Origin: Marinobacter algicola DG893
GTDB taxonomy: Bacteria; Pseudomonadota; Gammaproteobacteria; Pseudomonadales; Oleiphilaceae
DNA length: 64,000 nt
Direction of reading: 5' to 3'
Assembly (NCBI RefSeq): GCF_000170835.1
Contig: NZ_ABCP01000001.1
Coordinates: 62,001-126,000, forward strand
Below the pieces are notes generated by a model, which was not told the DNA's origin, did no database searches, and saw nothing but the letters and a program-made list of their open reading frames with translations. Shown piece by piece: positions 18,056-27,829 of the stretch. Made by a program: the position numbers and the translations under genes. Position 1 is the stretch's first letter; every line of letters begins with the position of its first letter.

Positions 18056-19183
18056 TCATCCGTCAAATTTTGACGTTCGATTCCCGTACTGCTCACTAAA
18101 GCGATACCAGAAGCCTTCTTCCTGAAGTTTATCGAGAAACCACTTATCTTGACTGACCCACTCACCCAGATATCCGTAGCCCGGACGCATACCGGAATCT
18201 CCCAAAAGAGACTCGCAAAGAATCGCGGTAGGGATTGCGGTGGCGCGATAAAGCTCATGGTGACCAATTGATACTTGGCGCGATGCGCGATCACCACGGC
18301 TCTCTGCAGTCAATGCCAGACCGAATGGTTCTTTAGTGAAGCGCTGAAGCGTTGAATAGAATGCGCGTTGGCGCGTCTCGAAGGAAAAGCAGCCAAGCAT
18401 TCCAGTTCTCTCAAATGTCATCAGCGCATCGGTAACCGGGTTTAGGCCGGCGTGGTAAAAGCTGAAGTGATCAAGGGAGAGCTCATTCGGTAAGGTTTGG
18501 AGTTCATCCAGGAAAACTGGAACACAGATACTGCTTCCCAACCCGCCTTCGAACCTTCGAAAGCGGATGTCCCAAAGACGGGATTGTGTCCACCCACGAT
18601 CATATTTCCAACCCTGGCTTTTGGCCGCACCAAGGATGTCGGCAACCCCGCCCCAGCCTATACCTGTGGAACGATATCGCCCATACATCGCAATCTCGTT
18701 CACTCGCCCTGAGCTACCGCCACAAAGCCATCGCGCTAGCCATCCTGGCAACCCCGGGTCGGCACCTGCATCCAGTATGAACCGGCTATCGCTCGCTTCA
18801 ATGAGTGTTCGCATGCTCTGGAATACTCCAAGCTTGCTCGGATTCGGAGTGATATCGATGTAATCGGCTCGATTCGCGATACAGCCTTTAATCAGGTTCT
18901 CAATAGCAGACACCGAAAGACCACACGCGACAATAACGACATTCTGCCCATGCGGGCATTGCCTGATTTGTTCGGCGTCGGCCACATCAATTGACCTAGC
19001 ACCGAAGCGCCCTGTGACACCGGCTTCGCGATCTAACTGATCCGCCCGTTTGCGCCCTTTTTCCAGTGACCGGCCTGCCAAGACGATATTGCCTTCGATC
19101 CGCTGCCCCAAGAGAGTTGCAATCGCCGCCCCTGCAGCTCCGTAGCCACCAAGGACAAGTACGCTCTTATTGCCCTGCCTCAC
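18056..19183 (-). CDS. Saccharopine dehydrogenase-like NAD(P)-binding protein
   Basis: 375 residues with an N-terminal Rossmann motif (VLVLGGYGAAGAAIA, about 8-22), an SDR/saccharopine-like segment (IVLAGRSLEKGRKRADQL) and DYIDITPNPSK, typical of the Sacchrp_dh_NADP family. The start is GTG (MRQGNKS), with an AAGAAG stretch upstream. The substrate is unknown; most family members outside lysine metabolism are uncharacterised. It stands alone between the porin gene and the metal-exporter module, and its link to metal stress is unclear. Confidence 0.75.
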   Translation of the reverse strand: MRQGNKSVLVLGGYGAAGAAIATLLGQRIEGNIVLAGRSLEKGRKRADQLDREAGVTGRFGARSIDVADAEQIRQCPHGQNVVIVACGLSVSAIENLIKGCIANRADYIDITPNPSKLGVFQSMRTLIEASDSRFILDAGADPGLPGWLARWLCGGSSGRVNEIAMYGRYRSTGIGWGGVADILGAAKSQGWKYDRGWTQSRLWDIRFRRFEGGLGSSICVPVFLDELQTLPNELSLDHFSFYHAGLNPVTDALMTFERTGMLGCFSFETRQRAFYSTLQRFTKEPFGLALTAESRGDRASRQVSIGHHELYRATAIPTAILCESLLGDSGMRPGYGYLGEWVSQDKWFLDKLQEEGFWYRFSEQYGNRTSKFDG

Positions 19184-19301
19184 TTCTTGCTACCCCATTC
19201 TATATTTCGAAAGCTTCAACTCGGTAGCTACTCTAAGGTCAAGCGGTGACTCTTAGATATGTGCTGGTTCATGAGTCTCGTATCCAGCCATAGACTGCCT
19301 A

Positions 19302-19332
19302 TTGACCCTATAGCTACTACAGGGTTTTAGAT
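19302..19332 (+). promoter_or_regulatory. MerR-family (PbrR/CadR-type) promoter-operator
   Basis: TTGACC (19302-19307), a 19-bp spacer and TTAGAT. The spacer holds the dyad ACCCTATAG-CTA-CTACAGGGT (19305-19325). Over-long spacers with a central dyad are the hallmark of MerR-activated promoters. Nearly the same operator recurs at 21207. Confidence 0.88.
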
Positions 19333-19365
19333 AACGTTATTTGAAAGAACACCGGGGACGTGAAA

Positions 19366-20262
19366 ATGAGGAGCGACTGTAATGGAAAGTGTGGCAGTAA
19401 AGAATTTGTCACAGACAATAACTTTCAAAAACCCACTATCACCGAATCTGACGCCCATCTCAGCACTTACAAGGTGCCCAAGATGGATTGCCCTTCGGAA
19501 GAACGAATGATTCGAATGGCGCTCACTGGCTTTGACAACATTCAGGCACTCTCATTCGACCTATCGAATCGAAAGCTGGAAATTATCCATCTAGGCGAAA
19601 TCGGAGCTATCACCAGCAAACTGGAAACCCTGGGTCTGGGCGCTTCACTGCAGACGACGGAACACGCCAGCCTTGAATCCGTCAGGGCGGCTGAATCGTC
19701 GAGTGCCAACGAGACCGAGGAATCCGGCACTCTATGGATACTGCTGGCAGTAAACGGTTTGATGTTCCTGGTCGAGATGACGATGGGCCTGATCGCCCAG
19801 TCTGCTGGCTTGATTGCAGACTCGCTTGACATGCTCGCTGACGCGGCCGTTTATGGTCTCGCGCTTTACGCCGTTGGGCATGGCATCAAAATGCAGGTCA
19901 GAGCGGCCCATGTTGCTGGCATTCTCCAGCTTATCCTTGCCGCCGGAGTAATGATTGAAGTTGGCAGGCGCTTTCTATTTGGCAGTGATCCACAGTCACT
20001 GATGATGATGGCCATCGCATCCGTGGCCCTTTTTGCCAACATCAGTTGCCTGCTCCTGATCGCCAAACACCGTGACGGCGGCGCCCACATGAAAGCCAGT
20101 TGGATCTTTTCAGCCAATGATGTGGTTATCAATCTGGGGGTTATCCTTGCGGGGCTTCTTGTTGCCTGGACCGGCTCCAATTACCCGGACCTGGTTATTG
20201 GCGGCATTGTGGGAGGCATCGTACTCATTGGTGCCAAGCGCATACTTGCGCTAAAAGGATAA
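19366..20262 (+). CDS. CDF-family cation exporter with N-terminal HMA-like domain
   Basis: About 298 residues. The N-terminal 90 residues form an HMA-like fold with a non-canonical metal loop (PKMDCPSEERMIRMAL, one Cys instead of CxxC), preceded by a short Cys-containing stretch (DCNGKCGS). The rest is a six-helix cation-diffusion-facilitator domain; the metal-site Asp pair is in ADSLDMLADA. It exports Zn/Cd/Pb-type ions from the cytoplasm by family. The ATG at 19366 has GGGG at better spacing than the GTG at 19360. It lies directly behind a MerR-type promoter and 4 bp before lspA, as in lead-resistance (pbr-like) loci. Confidence 0.85.
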   Translation: MRSDCNGKCGSKEFVTDNNFQKPTITESDAHLSTYKVPKMDCPSEERMIRMALTGFDNIQALSFDLSNRKLEIIHLGEIGAITSKLETLGLGASLQTTEHASLESVRAAESSSANETEESGTLWILLAVNGLMFLVEMTMGLIAQSAGLIADSLDMLADAAVYGLALYAVGHGIKMQVRAAHVAGILQLILAAGVMIEVGRRFLFGSDPQSLMMMAIASVALFANISCLLLIAKHRDGGAHMKASWIFSANDVVINLGVILAGLLVAWTGSNYPDLVIGGIVGGIVLIGAKRILALKG

Positions 20263-20266
20263 TTCG

Positions 20267-20803
20267 ATGTTTAAAGACCGCGCTAGTTTATCAACGCTTA
20301 CCTTTCTCGGCTTTTCCACACTGGTAGCGCTAGCCGACCAGATTATTAAATGGCTCGTCCAGCAATCCATGGCTTATGGCCAATCCATTGAGATCACTCC
20401 TTTCTTTAATTGGGTGCACGTATGGAATGAAGGCGCGGCTCTCAGTCTCTTTGCCGATAGCAGTGGCTGGCAGCGATACTTTTTTATCGCAATAGCCATT
20501 GTCGTCTCGGTTGTTCTCGTCAAATTAATCCAGGACAGCCGTCAACGAGCAGAAGCCCTGGCTTGCGCTATGGTGCTTGGAGGCGCACTAGGAAATGTCA
20601 TCGACCGAGTTTTTCGAGGCTACGTTGTCGATTACTTGGATTTCCATTGGCAATCCTGGCATTGGCCTGCGTTCAACCTTGCCGACGTATTTATAGTCCT
20701 GGGCATGATCATGATTTTGGCCATGAGCTTCAGGGCCAACAAAAGTCCCAACAAACAGGTGGAAGACTCACCCTCACAACCGGGCGACTACAGAAGGGAG
20801 TAG
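20267..20803 (+). CDS. lspA: Signal peptidase II (LspA), metal-operon copy
   Basis: 178 residues with four membrane segments and the two catalytic Asp motifs (GNVIDRVFRGYVVDYLDF and FNLADVFIV). It processes prolipoproteins. A second, dedicated LspA inside a metal exporter operon is known from pbr lead-resistance operons (PbrC, or the LspA half of PbrBC). Here it follows the CDF exporter after 4 bp and precedes the DUF3703 gene. The chromosomal housekeeping lspA is presumably elsewhere. Confidence 0.92.
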   Translation: MFKDRASLSTLTFLGFSTLVALADQIIKWLVQQSMAYGQSIEITPFFNWVHVWNEGAALSLFADSSGWQRYFFIAIAIVVSVVLVKLIQDSRQRAEALACAMVLGGALGNVIDRVFRGYVVDYLDFHWQSWHWPAFNLADVFIVLGMIMILAMSFRANKSPNKQVEDSPSQPGDYRRE

Positions 20804-20815
20804 GAGGAGGAATCA

Positions 20816-21166
20816 ATGCACAGTGAATTGAAGCACTTCTTTCGCGTGGAACTTCAGGCTGCCGACGAGGCAGAAAAAAGGGGCGATTTTCAGGCAGCGT
20901 TCACCTATCTTGAACGCGCCCATATCCTCAGCCAGAAATTCACTCTGGCGCACGCAGCAACTCATATACGGATGCTCAGACTGGGGTGGCGGACGAGAAA
21001 TGTTCGCGAAGTCCTTGGGCAGTTTACTCGAGCGATTGCCGCCCTACTCTTCTCCCGCATCTGGGTTCCGGCTGGGAACACAGGGCGCGCAAACGTCAGT
21101 GCATTTGCGCGCATGCCAGTGCCAGAGGATTTAGCACGTGTACTAAAGGAAACGCGCGGACCGTAG
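20816..21166 (+). CDS. DUF3703-family small protein
   Basis: 116 residues, soluble, Arg/Ala-rich and helical, with ERAHILSQKF and AHAATHIRML in the first half, resembling the DUF3703 family that often accompanies CDF/LspA metal operons. No signal peptide, no TM segment. A strong AGGAGG lies just before the ATG. Third gene of the operon starting at 19366. The His-containing helix (residues about 30-60) could bind metal, but this is speculative; the function is unknown. Confidence 0.78.
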   Translation: MHSELKHFFRVELQAADEAEKRGDFQAAFTYLERAHILSQKFTLAHAATHIRMLRLGWRTRNVREVLGQFTRAIAALLFSRIWVPAGNTGRANVSAFARMPVPEDLARVLKETRGP

Positions 21167-21206
21167 GTTAGCTCCCCAGAGAGCGGAAGAAACCAACGGC
21201 AAACAT

Positions 21207-21237
21207 TTGACCCTGTAGCTACTACAGGGCTCATAAC
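21207..21237 (+). promoter_or_regulatory. Second PbrR/CadR-type MerR-family promoter-operator
   Basis: TTGACC (21207-21212), 19-bp spacer, CATAAC (21232-21237). The dyad ACCCTGTAG-CTA-CTACAGGG lies at 21210-21229. It differs from the operator at 19305 at only two positions across the shared 21 bp, so the same regulator should control both. The transcript would start near 21244, which rules out the upstream GTG at 21239 as start codon of the next gene. Confidence 0.88.
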
Positions 21238-21268
21238 TGTGAACAAATCTTCGTTGATAGAGGCAGAC

Positions 21269-22174
21269 ATGCACGACCACAGTCACGATCATAGCCATCA
21301 TTTCGACACTCATAACCGTTCATTTGCGATTGCGGTCATACTCAATACGCTATTTGTCGTTATCGAAGCGGTGTATGGAATTATCTCCGGCTCTCTGGCG
21401 TTGCTGGCCGATGCTGGACACAACCTGAGCGACGTGATGGGCCTGATTCTGGCCTGGGTGGCCAGTTGGCTCGCCAGTAAAGCCGCAACATACGGCAAAA
21501 CCTATGGTCTGAAGAAAACCACCATTCTGGCGGCGCTTTTCAATGCTTTGATTTTGATCGCCGCTGTCGGTGGCATCACCTGGGAAGCCATTCAACGTCT
21601 GACAGAGCCTGCTGATGTTGCTGGTCTCACTGTAGTGATCGTGGCTGGTATTGGCGTGTTGATCAACGGTGCCACTATGATGCTGTTTCTCAAAGGGCAG
21701 AAAGGCGATATCAATATCCGCGGCGCCTTTTTACATATGGCCGCAGATACGGCGGTTTCGGTGGGCGTCGTGATCTCTGGCACGGTACTGATGTTTACCA
21801 ACCTGACCTGGATTGACCCCATCGTCAGCCTCATTATTGCCGTTGTGATCTTTATGGGCACCTGGCAGTTGCTGAAAGATTCCGTAAAACTGGCCGTCGA
21901 TGCTGTTCCCAAGGGCATTGATCCTTCGGCCGTCCATGAACGCCTGGAGAATCTACCTGGCGTTCAATCGGCCCATCACCTTCACATCTGGGCACTGAGT
22001 ACCACTGAAAATGCACTAACCGTTCACTTGGTGAAACCGGACCCGGAAAGTGACGACCGGGTCCTTAGCGAGGCCGCTGACATGCTGAACGAGCGCTTCG
22101 GCATCCAGCATACAACCATCCAATGGGAGCGCGGTGACGATCAATGCCCGAACACTGCCCACTGCGGAACGTAG
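21269..22174 (+). CDS. czcD: CDF-family cation exporter (CzcD/ZitB-like)
   Basis: About 302 residues beginning with a His/Asp-rich stretch (MHDHSHDHSHHFDTH), six TM helices, metal-site motifs LADAGHNLSD (TM2) and HMAADTAVS (TM5), and a C-terminal cytoplasmic domain (AVHERLENLPGVQSAHHLHI). It exports Zn/Cd/Co by proton antiport in this family. The start was fixed at the ATG because the -10 box lies only two bases upstream of the alternative GTG. It is controlled by its own MerR-type operator. Confidence 0.93.
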   Translation: MHDHSHDHSHHFDTHNRSFAIAVILNTLFVVIEAVYGIISGSLALLADAGHNLSDVMGLILAWVASWLASKAATYGKTYGLKKTTILAALFNALILIAAVGGITWEAIQRLTEPADVAGLTVVIVAGIGVLINGATMMLFLKGQKGDINIRGAFLHMAADTAVSVGVVISGTVLMFTNLTWIDPIVSLIIAVVIFMGTWQLLKDSVKLAVDAVPKGIDPSAVHERLENLPGVQSAHHLHIWALSTTENALTVHLVKPDPESDDRVLSEAADMLNERFGIQHTTIQWERGDDQCPNTAHCGT

Positions 22175-22423
22175 GCTCACTGACAAGGCATGCAAGCGGG
22201 AAGGCGACACAGAAATTGTACGCTTGCTGTTTTTTGGGCTGCGTTCCTGCGTGGACTTAGTAGAAATCAAAGCGGGCATTCTCACGGTCATGATGAGTGT
22301 GGTGCAGTCACCGATGGAACCGTTTGGAATGATGTTTATCTGAGGTGGGCGCCCAATCGGCTGCAACCGAACACCTGAAAAGTCTGACACTCTTTGAACT
22401 CATCTAAAATAGGGAAATCTCAC
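22175..22423 (+). other. Intergenic, no gene seen
   Basis: 249 bp between czcD and the DsbA-like gene. Short open frames have no start signals or family resemblance. No hairpin with a T run was found. Confidence 0.5.
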
Positions 22424-23062
22424 TTGCGTACCCGAACCCTGGTCATAAGTCTCGTTCTGTTTTGTCTGGTTATCTTTGCAGCCGCTTTTATTTATTACGA
22501 TCGCTCTCAGGGCACTAATGAACCCGCCGTTGTTGAAAAAACGCCATTGGTGAGGGATTACTCTCCTGTTATCGGCCCTGAGGACGCTCCGGTAACCATT
22601 GTCGAGTTCTTCGACCCATCTTGCGAAGGCTGTCGCGCCATGTACCCCTACGTAAAACAGATTAGGGCGGCTTACCCAGACAGAGTGCGCCTGGTATTGC
22701 GATATGTGCTGTTTCACAAAGGCTCGGAAGAGGCCGTCAGAATGGTAGAAACCGCCGGCGAACAGGGGATCTACGAGCCGGTGCTTGACGCTGTCATGGA
22801 AGCACAGCCCCAGTGGCATGACGATCCCGATGTCACCGCAGCATGGGATGCGGCGGAGTCAGCCGGGCTGGATGTAGAAGCCGCTCGGGCCAGTATGAAC
22901 TCGCCCGAAATCGACGGTATTGTTCAACAGGATGCTGCGGACGTTAAAGCGGTTGGAATTTCCGGAACTCCAACATTCTACGTCAACGGAGAAAAGTTGA
23001 GCCGGCTGGGGCCTCAGGAACTGTACGACTTGGTGACGTCCAAGGTAGAGTCATCAAAATAA
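22424..23062 (+). CDS. DsbA-family thiol-disulfide protein, membrane-anchored
   Basis: About 212 residues: an N-terminal membrane anchor (LVISLVLFCLVIFAAAFIYY), then a thioredoxin fold with active site CEGC (about 67-70) in FFDPSCEGCRAMYPYV and the cis-Pro loop GISGTPTFYVNG. It is close to the disulfide oxidoreductases of the DsbA/DsbG type found with Sco/CtaG genes. No ATG is present; TTG at 22424 has AGGGA 8 bases upstream and is preferred over TTG at 22394. First gene of a three-gene operon for copper-centre maturation (inference). Confidence 0.85.
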   Translation: MRTRTLVISLVLFCLVIFAAAFIYYDRSQGTNEPAVVEKTPLVRDYSPVIGPEDAPVTIVEFFDPSCEGCRAMYPYVKQIRAAYPDRVRLVLRYVLFHKGSEEAVRMVETAGEQGIYEPVLDAVMEAQPQWHDDPDVTAAWDAAESAGLDVEAARASMNSPEIDGIVQQDAADVKAVGISGTPTFYVNGEKLSRLGPQELYDLVTSKVESSK

Positions 23063-23084
23063 CAACACCAGAACCGGCAACGCT

Positions 23085-23927
23085 ATGTCACTGCTTGACT
23101 ACCTTCTGCCCTACGATTTTTCGCCGCTGACCGTGCTGAGCTACATGCTCGTTATGGGGTTCTATGGCATCGGACTGCTTCGGATACCGGATCAGGATCG
23201 GCCTGGCGCGCTGCGGATCTTTGCGTTCACCTTGGGTGTAATCATTTGCTATGCGGTGATGCAGACGCGCTTCGATTACTACGCGCAATACATGTTCTTC
23301 GTCCATCGGGGCCAGCACCTCATTCTTCATCACATCGGGCCTATCCTGATCGCGCTTTCCAATCCCTTGCCGGTCATGCGGTTCTGGTTTGAAAAGATAA
23401 GCCCAGGCTGGAGGCGCACGCTCCAGCCTCTGGGTTGCGTTTATCACGTTCTGCAACAGCCCTTCATCGCCCTTTTCCTGTTTGTTGGGCTCATTTATTT
23501 CTGGCTGTGGCCATCGATCCATTTCGACGCCATGCTCAGCCGGGATCTGTACTGGGTCATGAACTGGAGCATGTTGCTAGATGGCCTGCTGTTCTGGTGG
23601 TTGATCTTTGACCCAAGACCGCCAGCGATCACCTCGTCGCTGGGATATGGCAGACGCATGTTGGTTCTGGCTGCCGCAGGTGTACTTCAGATGTTTCTTG
23701 GTGCGTGGATCGTGTTCTCACGTGACATGGTCTACGACGTTTACGAAGTCTGTGGCAGGGCCTGGCCCCTGGACCCGGAAGTCGACCAACTCCTCGGCGG
23801 TATGCTGACCTATATTCCACCGGCCATGATGAGCATTCTCGGCATTCTCCTTATTCTCCGTCGTGCCATGCACGAAGATGGGAAATACACGAATCATTCC
23901 AAAAATCTTGAGAGAAAAGCATCATGA
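23085..23927 (+). CDS. CtaG-type (caa3_CtaG) membrane protein, cytochrome oxidase assembly
   Basis: 280 residues with about seven TM helices and conserved His-containing phrases (FFVHRGQHLILHHIGPI, about 64-80), typical of caa3_CtaG proteins that help deliver copper to cytochrome oxidase. It follows the DsbA-like gene by 22 bp and overlaps the next gene by 4 bp (ATGA). Copper handling is known for the family; the exact partner oxidase is not in the window. Confidence 0.88.
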   Translation: MSLLDYLLPYDFSPLTVLSYMLVMGFYGIGLLRIPDQDRPGALRIFAFTLGVIICYAVMQTRFDYYAQYMFFVHRGQHLILHHIGPILIALSNPLPVMRFWFEKISPGWRRTLQPLGCVYHVLQQPFIALFLFVGLIYFWLWPSIHFDAMLSRDLYWVMNWSMLLDGLLFWWLIFDPRPPAITSSLGYGRRMLVLAAAGVLQMFLGAWIVFSRDMVYDVYEVCGRAWPLDPEVDQLLGGMLTYIPPAMMSILGILLILRRAMHEDGKYTNHSKNLERKAS

Positions 23928-24544
23928 GCACCCGTTTCCGTCGACACCGCACCAAAATCATACCGGCCATTTCAACGGTAGTAATGGCCATATTGCTGAC
24001 TGGTTGCCTTGGCAACGAAGAGGACTGGCATGGGAAAAACATCAGTGGCCTGATGCCTGAGCTGGAATTTGACCTGATCAACAGCCAGGGCGATCCAGTA
24101 TCTAGCAATGATTACAGTGGCCGCGTAAGAATGCTGTTTTTCGGGTTTACCTCGTGCCCCGATGTGTGCCCGACGACTCTGCAAAAACTCAATCAGGTAA
24201 CTAGCGGCTTGTCCCCAGAGCTTCAAGAGGAAGTGCTCACTTTGTTCGTAAGTGTCGACCCGCAACGTGACAATCCTGAGCGCCTGGCAGAGTACGTCGA
24301 TTTTTTCGGTGACGATATTGTCGGTCTCACCGGGGAAGAGCTGCAACTTCGAGAACTGGCCAAACGATATCGGACTACCTTTGGTTATGAGGAACCTGGC
24401 CCAGACGGCAACTATGCTGTTTCCCACAGTAGCGCGATTTATGTATTTGATCGCGAAGGTAACCCCCGCCTGCTAATACGGCCCGATTTGAGTGGAGAAG
24501 AAATTCGGCATGACCTCGTAGCTCTCATTCAAGAGGGTTCCTGA
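23924..24544 (+). CDS. Sco1/SenC-family copper chaperone lipoprotein
   Basis: 206 residues. The N-terminal TM/lipobox ends in LLTGC (Cys 28), so it is probably a lipoprotein. The thioredoxin fold carries the copper motif SCPDVCPTTL (Cys 78 and 82) and a conserved His in AVSHSSAIYV. It delivers copper to the CuA site of cytochrome oxidase or acts as a redox partner. The start overlaps the CtaG stop codon, indicating coupled translation. Confidence 0.93.
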   Translation: MSTRFRRHRTKIIPAISTVVMAILLTGCLGNEEDWHGKNISGLMPELEFDLINSQGDPVSSNDYSGRVRMLFFGFTSCPDVCPTTLQKLNQVTSGLSPELQEEVLTLFVSVDPQRDNPERLAEYVDFFGDDIVGLTGEELQLRELAKRYRTTFGYEEPGPDGNYAVSHSSAIYVFDREGNPRLLIRPDLSGEEIRHDLVALIQEGS

Positions 24545-24888
24545 ATTCAGTCGGAGTTGATGCCTCGGTTCACATTTCCACGTCCACGGTCACCGTTGTT
24601 GCAAAATTTGAAGCACCCGCAAAGGCAGCCGATGATAGGACTGCCTCGTTACCTTTAAATAGCCTGTTTTCAACGCACAGCTCTCTTCGCTCCGTTTAGT
24701 TGCGAGATGCCAATTGAGGAACTAATCGAATCTTAGGGCACATAGGTGGGAACCATTTCCGATGACACAAATGTTTTTGGGGGCATAAATAAACTACCTG
24801 AATTTAATTTACATTTATAAACAATTATTTAGCGATAGATATTAGTCCTGCCGGGGGTACCATACCAGCAATAAAATCATATGGTTAA
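24545..24888. other. Intergenic, no gene seen
   Basis: About 340 bp of relatively AT-rich DNA between the Sco gene and a ccdA remnant. I see no open frame with family resemblance and no clear terminator. Confidence 0.5.
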
Positions 24889-25005
24889 AGATCTGCCTCT
24901 GGTTTGGTATTAATTGTAATGGGCGTGATGGTATTAACAGGCCAGATGACCCGATTTGCTACCCGGATGCTATCCACGTTCCCAGTACTGGGAGGGCTCG
25001 GATAA
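24889..25005 (+). pseudogene. Remnant of a CcdA-like membrane protein (C-terminus)
   Basis: In one frame the sequence reads LVLIVMGVMVLTGQM followed by TRFATRMLSTFPVLGG and a stop, which resembles the C-terminal end of cytochrome c biogenesis/CcdA proteins often found beside mer genes. There is an in-frame stop just before the stretch and no start. It is interpreted as the 3' end of a deleted gene. Short, so the family call is tentative. Confidence 0.5.
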
Positions 25006-25058
25006 TGTTTTTCATAAACTGGAGGCGCCCGCTTTTAGAATCTCAATGACCGATCCCC

Positions 25059-25487
25059 TCAAACCTCCGGGGCTTTGCTGATCCCGGTGTGCAATGACGC
25101 GATGAGAGGGCAGGCAATGTCCCCTTTTTGTTCATGGCACCGGGCAACCATATCGCTCAGAACACTCTCAATTCTTTCCAATTTTTTGATCTTCCCACGC
25201 ACGGACTCCAGTTTGTGCTCGGCCAGGACACTGGCCTCCTGGCAGTGGGCGCCATCTTCCAGTCGAAGCAGGTCGATAATCTCGTCGAGGCTAAAGCCCA
25301 GGTTCTGCGCCGATTTCACGAACGTCAATCGATCAATATCGGCAGAACCGTAGCGTCTGATCCCACCGGGAGGCCGTTGGGGCTCCGTTAACAGGCCCCG
25401 CCGCTGGTAGTAGCGAATGGTCTCGATATGGACACCGCTCGCCTTGGCCAGTCCACCGATAGTCAGTGGTTTTACGTAATTCACCAT
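25059..25487 (-). CDS. merR: Mercury-responsive regulator MerR
   Basis: 142 residues: winged-helix HTH ([20 protein letters not shown]), a long dimerisation helix, and the three Hg-binding cysteines at exactly the classic positions (Cys 82 in HCQEAS, Cys 117 in ARCHEQ, Cys 126 in ACPLIASL). It represses and, with Hg(II), activates the mer operon. Unusually it is downstream of merA and co-directional instead of divergent. Its GGAG ribosome site overlaps the right arm of an operator dyad (25499-25514), suggesting autorepression. Confidence 0.96.
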   Translation of the reverse strand: MVNYVKPLTIGGLAKASGVHIETIRYYQRRGLLTEPQRPPGGIRRYGSADIDRLTFVKSAQNLGFSLDEIIDLLRLEDGAHCQEASVLAEHKLESVRGKIKKLERIESVLSDMVARCHEQKGDIACPLIASLHTGISKAPEV

Positions 25488-25498
25488 GCGGGCTTACT

Positions 25499-25514
25499 CC
25501 GTAGTTGACTACGG
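25499..25514 (-). promoter_or_regulatory. MerR operator directly upstream of merR
   Basis: Perfect dyad CCGTAG-N4-CTACGG, the same arms as in the merT promoter (27712-27729). The dyad contains the ribosome binding site of merR, so bound MerR would block its own expression. A conventional -35/-10 pair further upstream is not clear. Confidence 0.75.
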
Positions 25515-25584
25515 TATCAGTTTACTTCATCAAACAAGGTCACTAATAGAGCATTTGCCCATGCAATCCATGGGCTGGCTTGCC

Positions 25585-27290
<1,706 letters not shown>

Positions 27291-27303
27291 GATGTATGGC
27301 CTC

Positions 27304-27666
27304 TCAGTAAAATAGCGGTAAGACGAAAGGGAATGCCAACGCGATCAGTACGAGCAGCGCGACGATCCAGAAGGTGATCTTGTAAGCGGTTCGCACTTGC
27401 GGTACTGCGCAGACCTCGCCCGGATCGCAATCCTGTGCAGGCCGGTATATCCGACGCCAGGCAAAGACCATCGCCACCAGAGCAGCACCAATGAACCACG
27501 GCCGGTAGGGCTCCAGAGCGGCAAGGTTGCCAATCCAGGCGCCGGAAATACCCAGCGAGATCAGAACTAGGGGGCCAAGACAGCAGGCCGATGCGAGCAC
27601 TGCTGCCACCCCCCCTGCGACTAACGATCCGCGACCGGATTTGGACTCTGATTTCAACTCTGACAT
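27304..27666 (-). CDS. merT: Mercuric ion transporter MerT
   Basis: About 120 residues, three TM helices. The first holds the paired cysteines ASACCLGPL (Cys 28 and 29) and the cytoplasmic loop another pair (DCDPGEVCA). It imports Hg(II) for reduction by MerA. Longer starts at 27705 and 27684 exist, but the -10 box covers 27704-27709 and AAAGGAA precedes the ATG at 27666, which fixes this start. First gene of merTPA. Confidence 0.95.
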   Translation of the reverse strand: MSELKSESKSGRGSLVAGGVAAVLASACCLGPLVLISLGISGAWIGNLAALEPYRPWFIGAALVAMVFAWRRIYRPAQDCDPGEVCAVPQVRTAYKITFWIVALLVLIALAFPFVLPLFY

Positions 27667-27703
27667 TACGATGGTTCCTTTCATGACTTTTCTGGCTATC
27701 TTC

Positions 27704-27734
27704 AAAATACTTCCGTAGTCGGCTACGGAGTCAA
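27704..27734 (-). promoter_or_regulatory. mer operon promoter-operator
   Basis: Minus strand: TTGACT (27734-27729), 19-bp spacer, TATTTT (27709-27704). The spacer holds the dyad TCCGTAG-N4-CTACGGA. This is the classic MerR-controlled layout and matches the merR operator arms. Confidence 0.93.
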
Positions 27735-27765
27735 GCCCTGCACTCCTATAGAATGTTCAGCACTC

Positions 27766-27797
27766 TTGACCCCGTACCGTGGTACGGGCACTAATGT
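27766..27797 (+). promoter_or_regulatory. MerR-family promoter-operator of the MerR-HMA gene
   Basis: TTGACC (27766-27771), 20-bp spacer, TAATGT (27792-27797). The dyad CCCGTACC-GT-GGTACGGG (27771-27788) is perfect. It is back-to-back with the mer promoter. Its arms differ from both the mer (CCGTAG) and the Pb/Cd-type (ACCCTRTAG) operators, but resemble the one at 38886. Confidence 0.9.
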
Positions 27798-27829
27798 GAG
27801 CTGAGAATTCGCGAGTTGAGGATGCCGCC

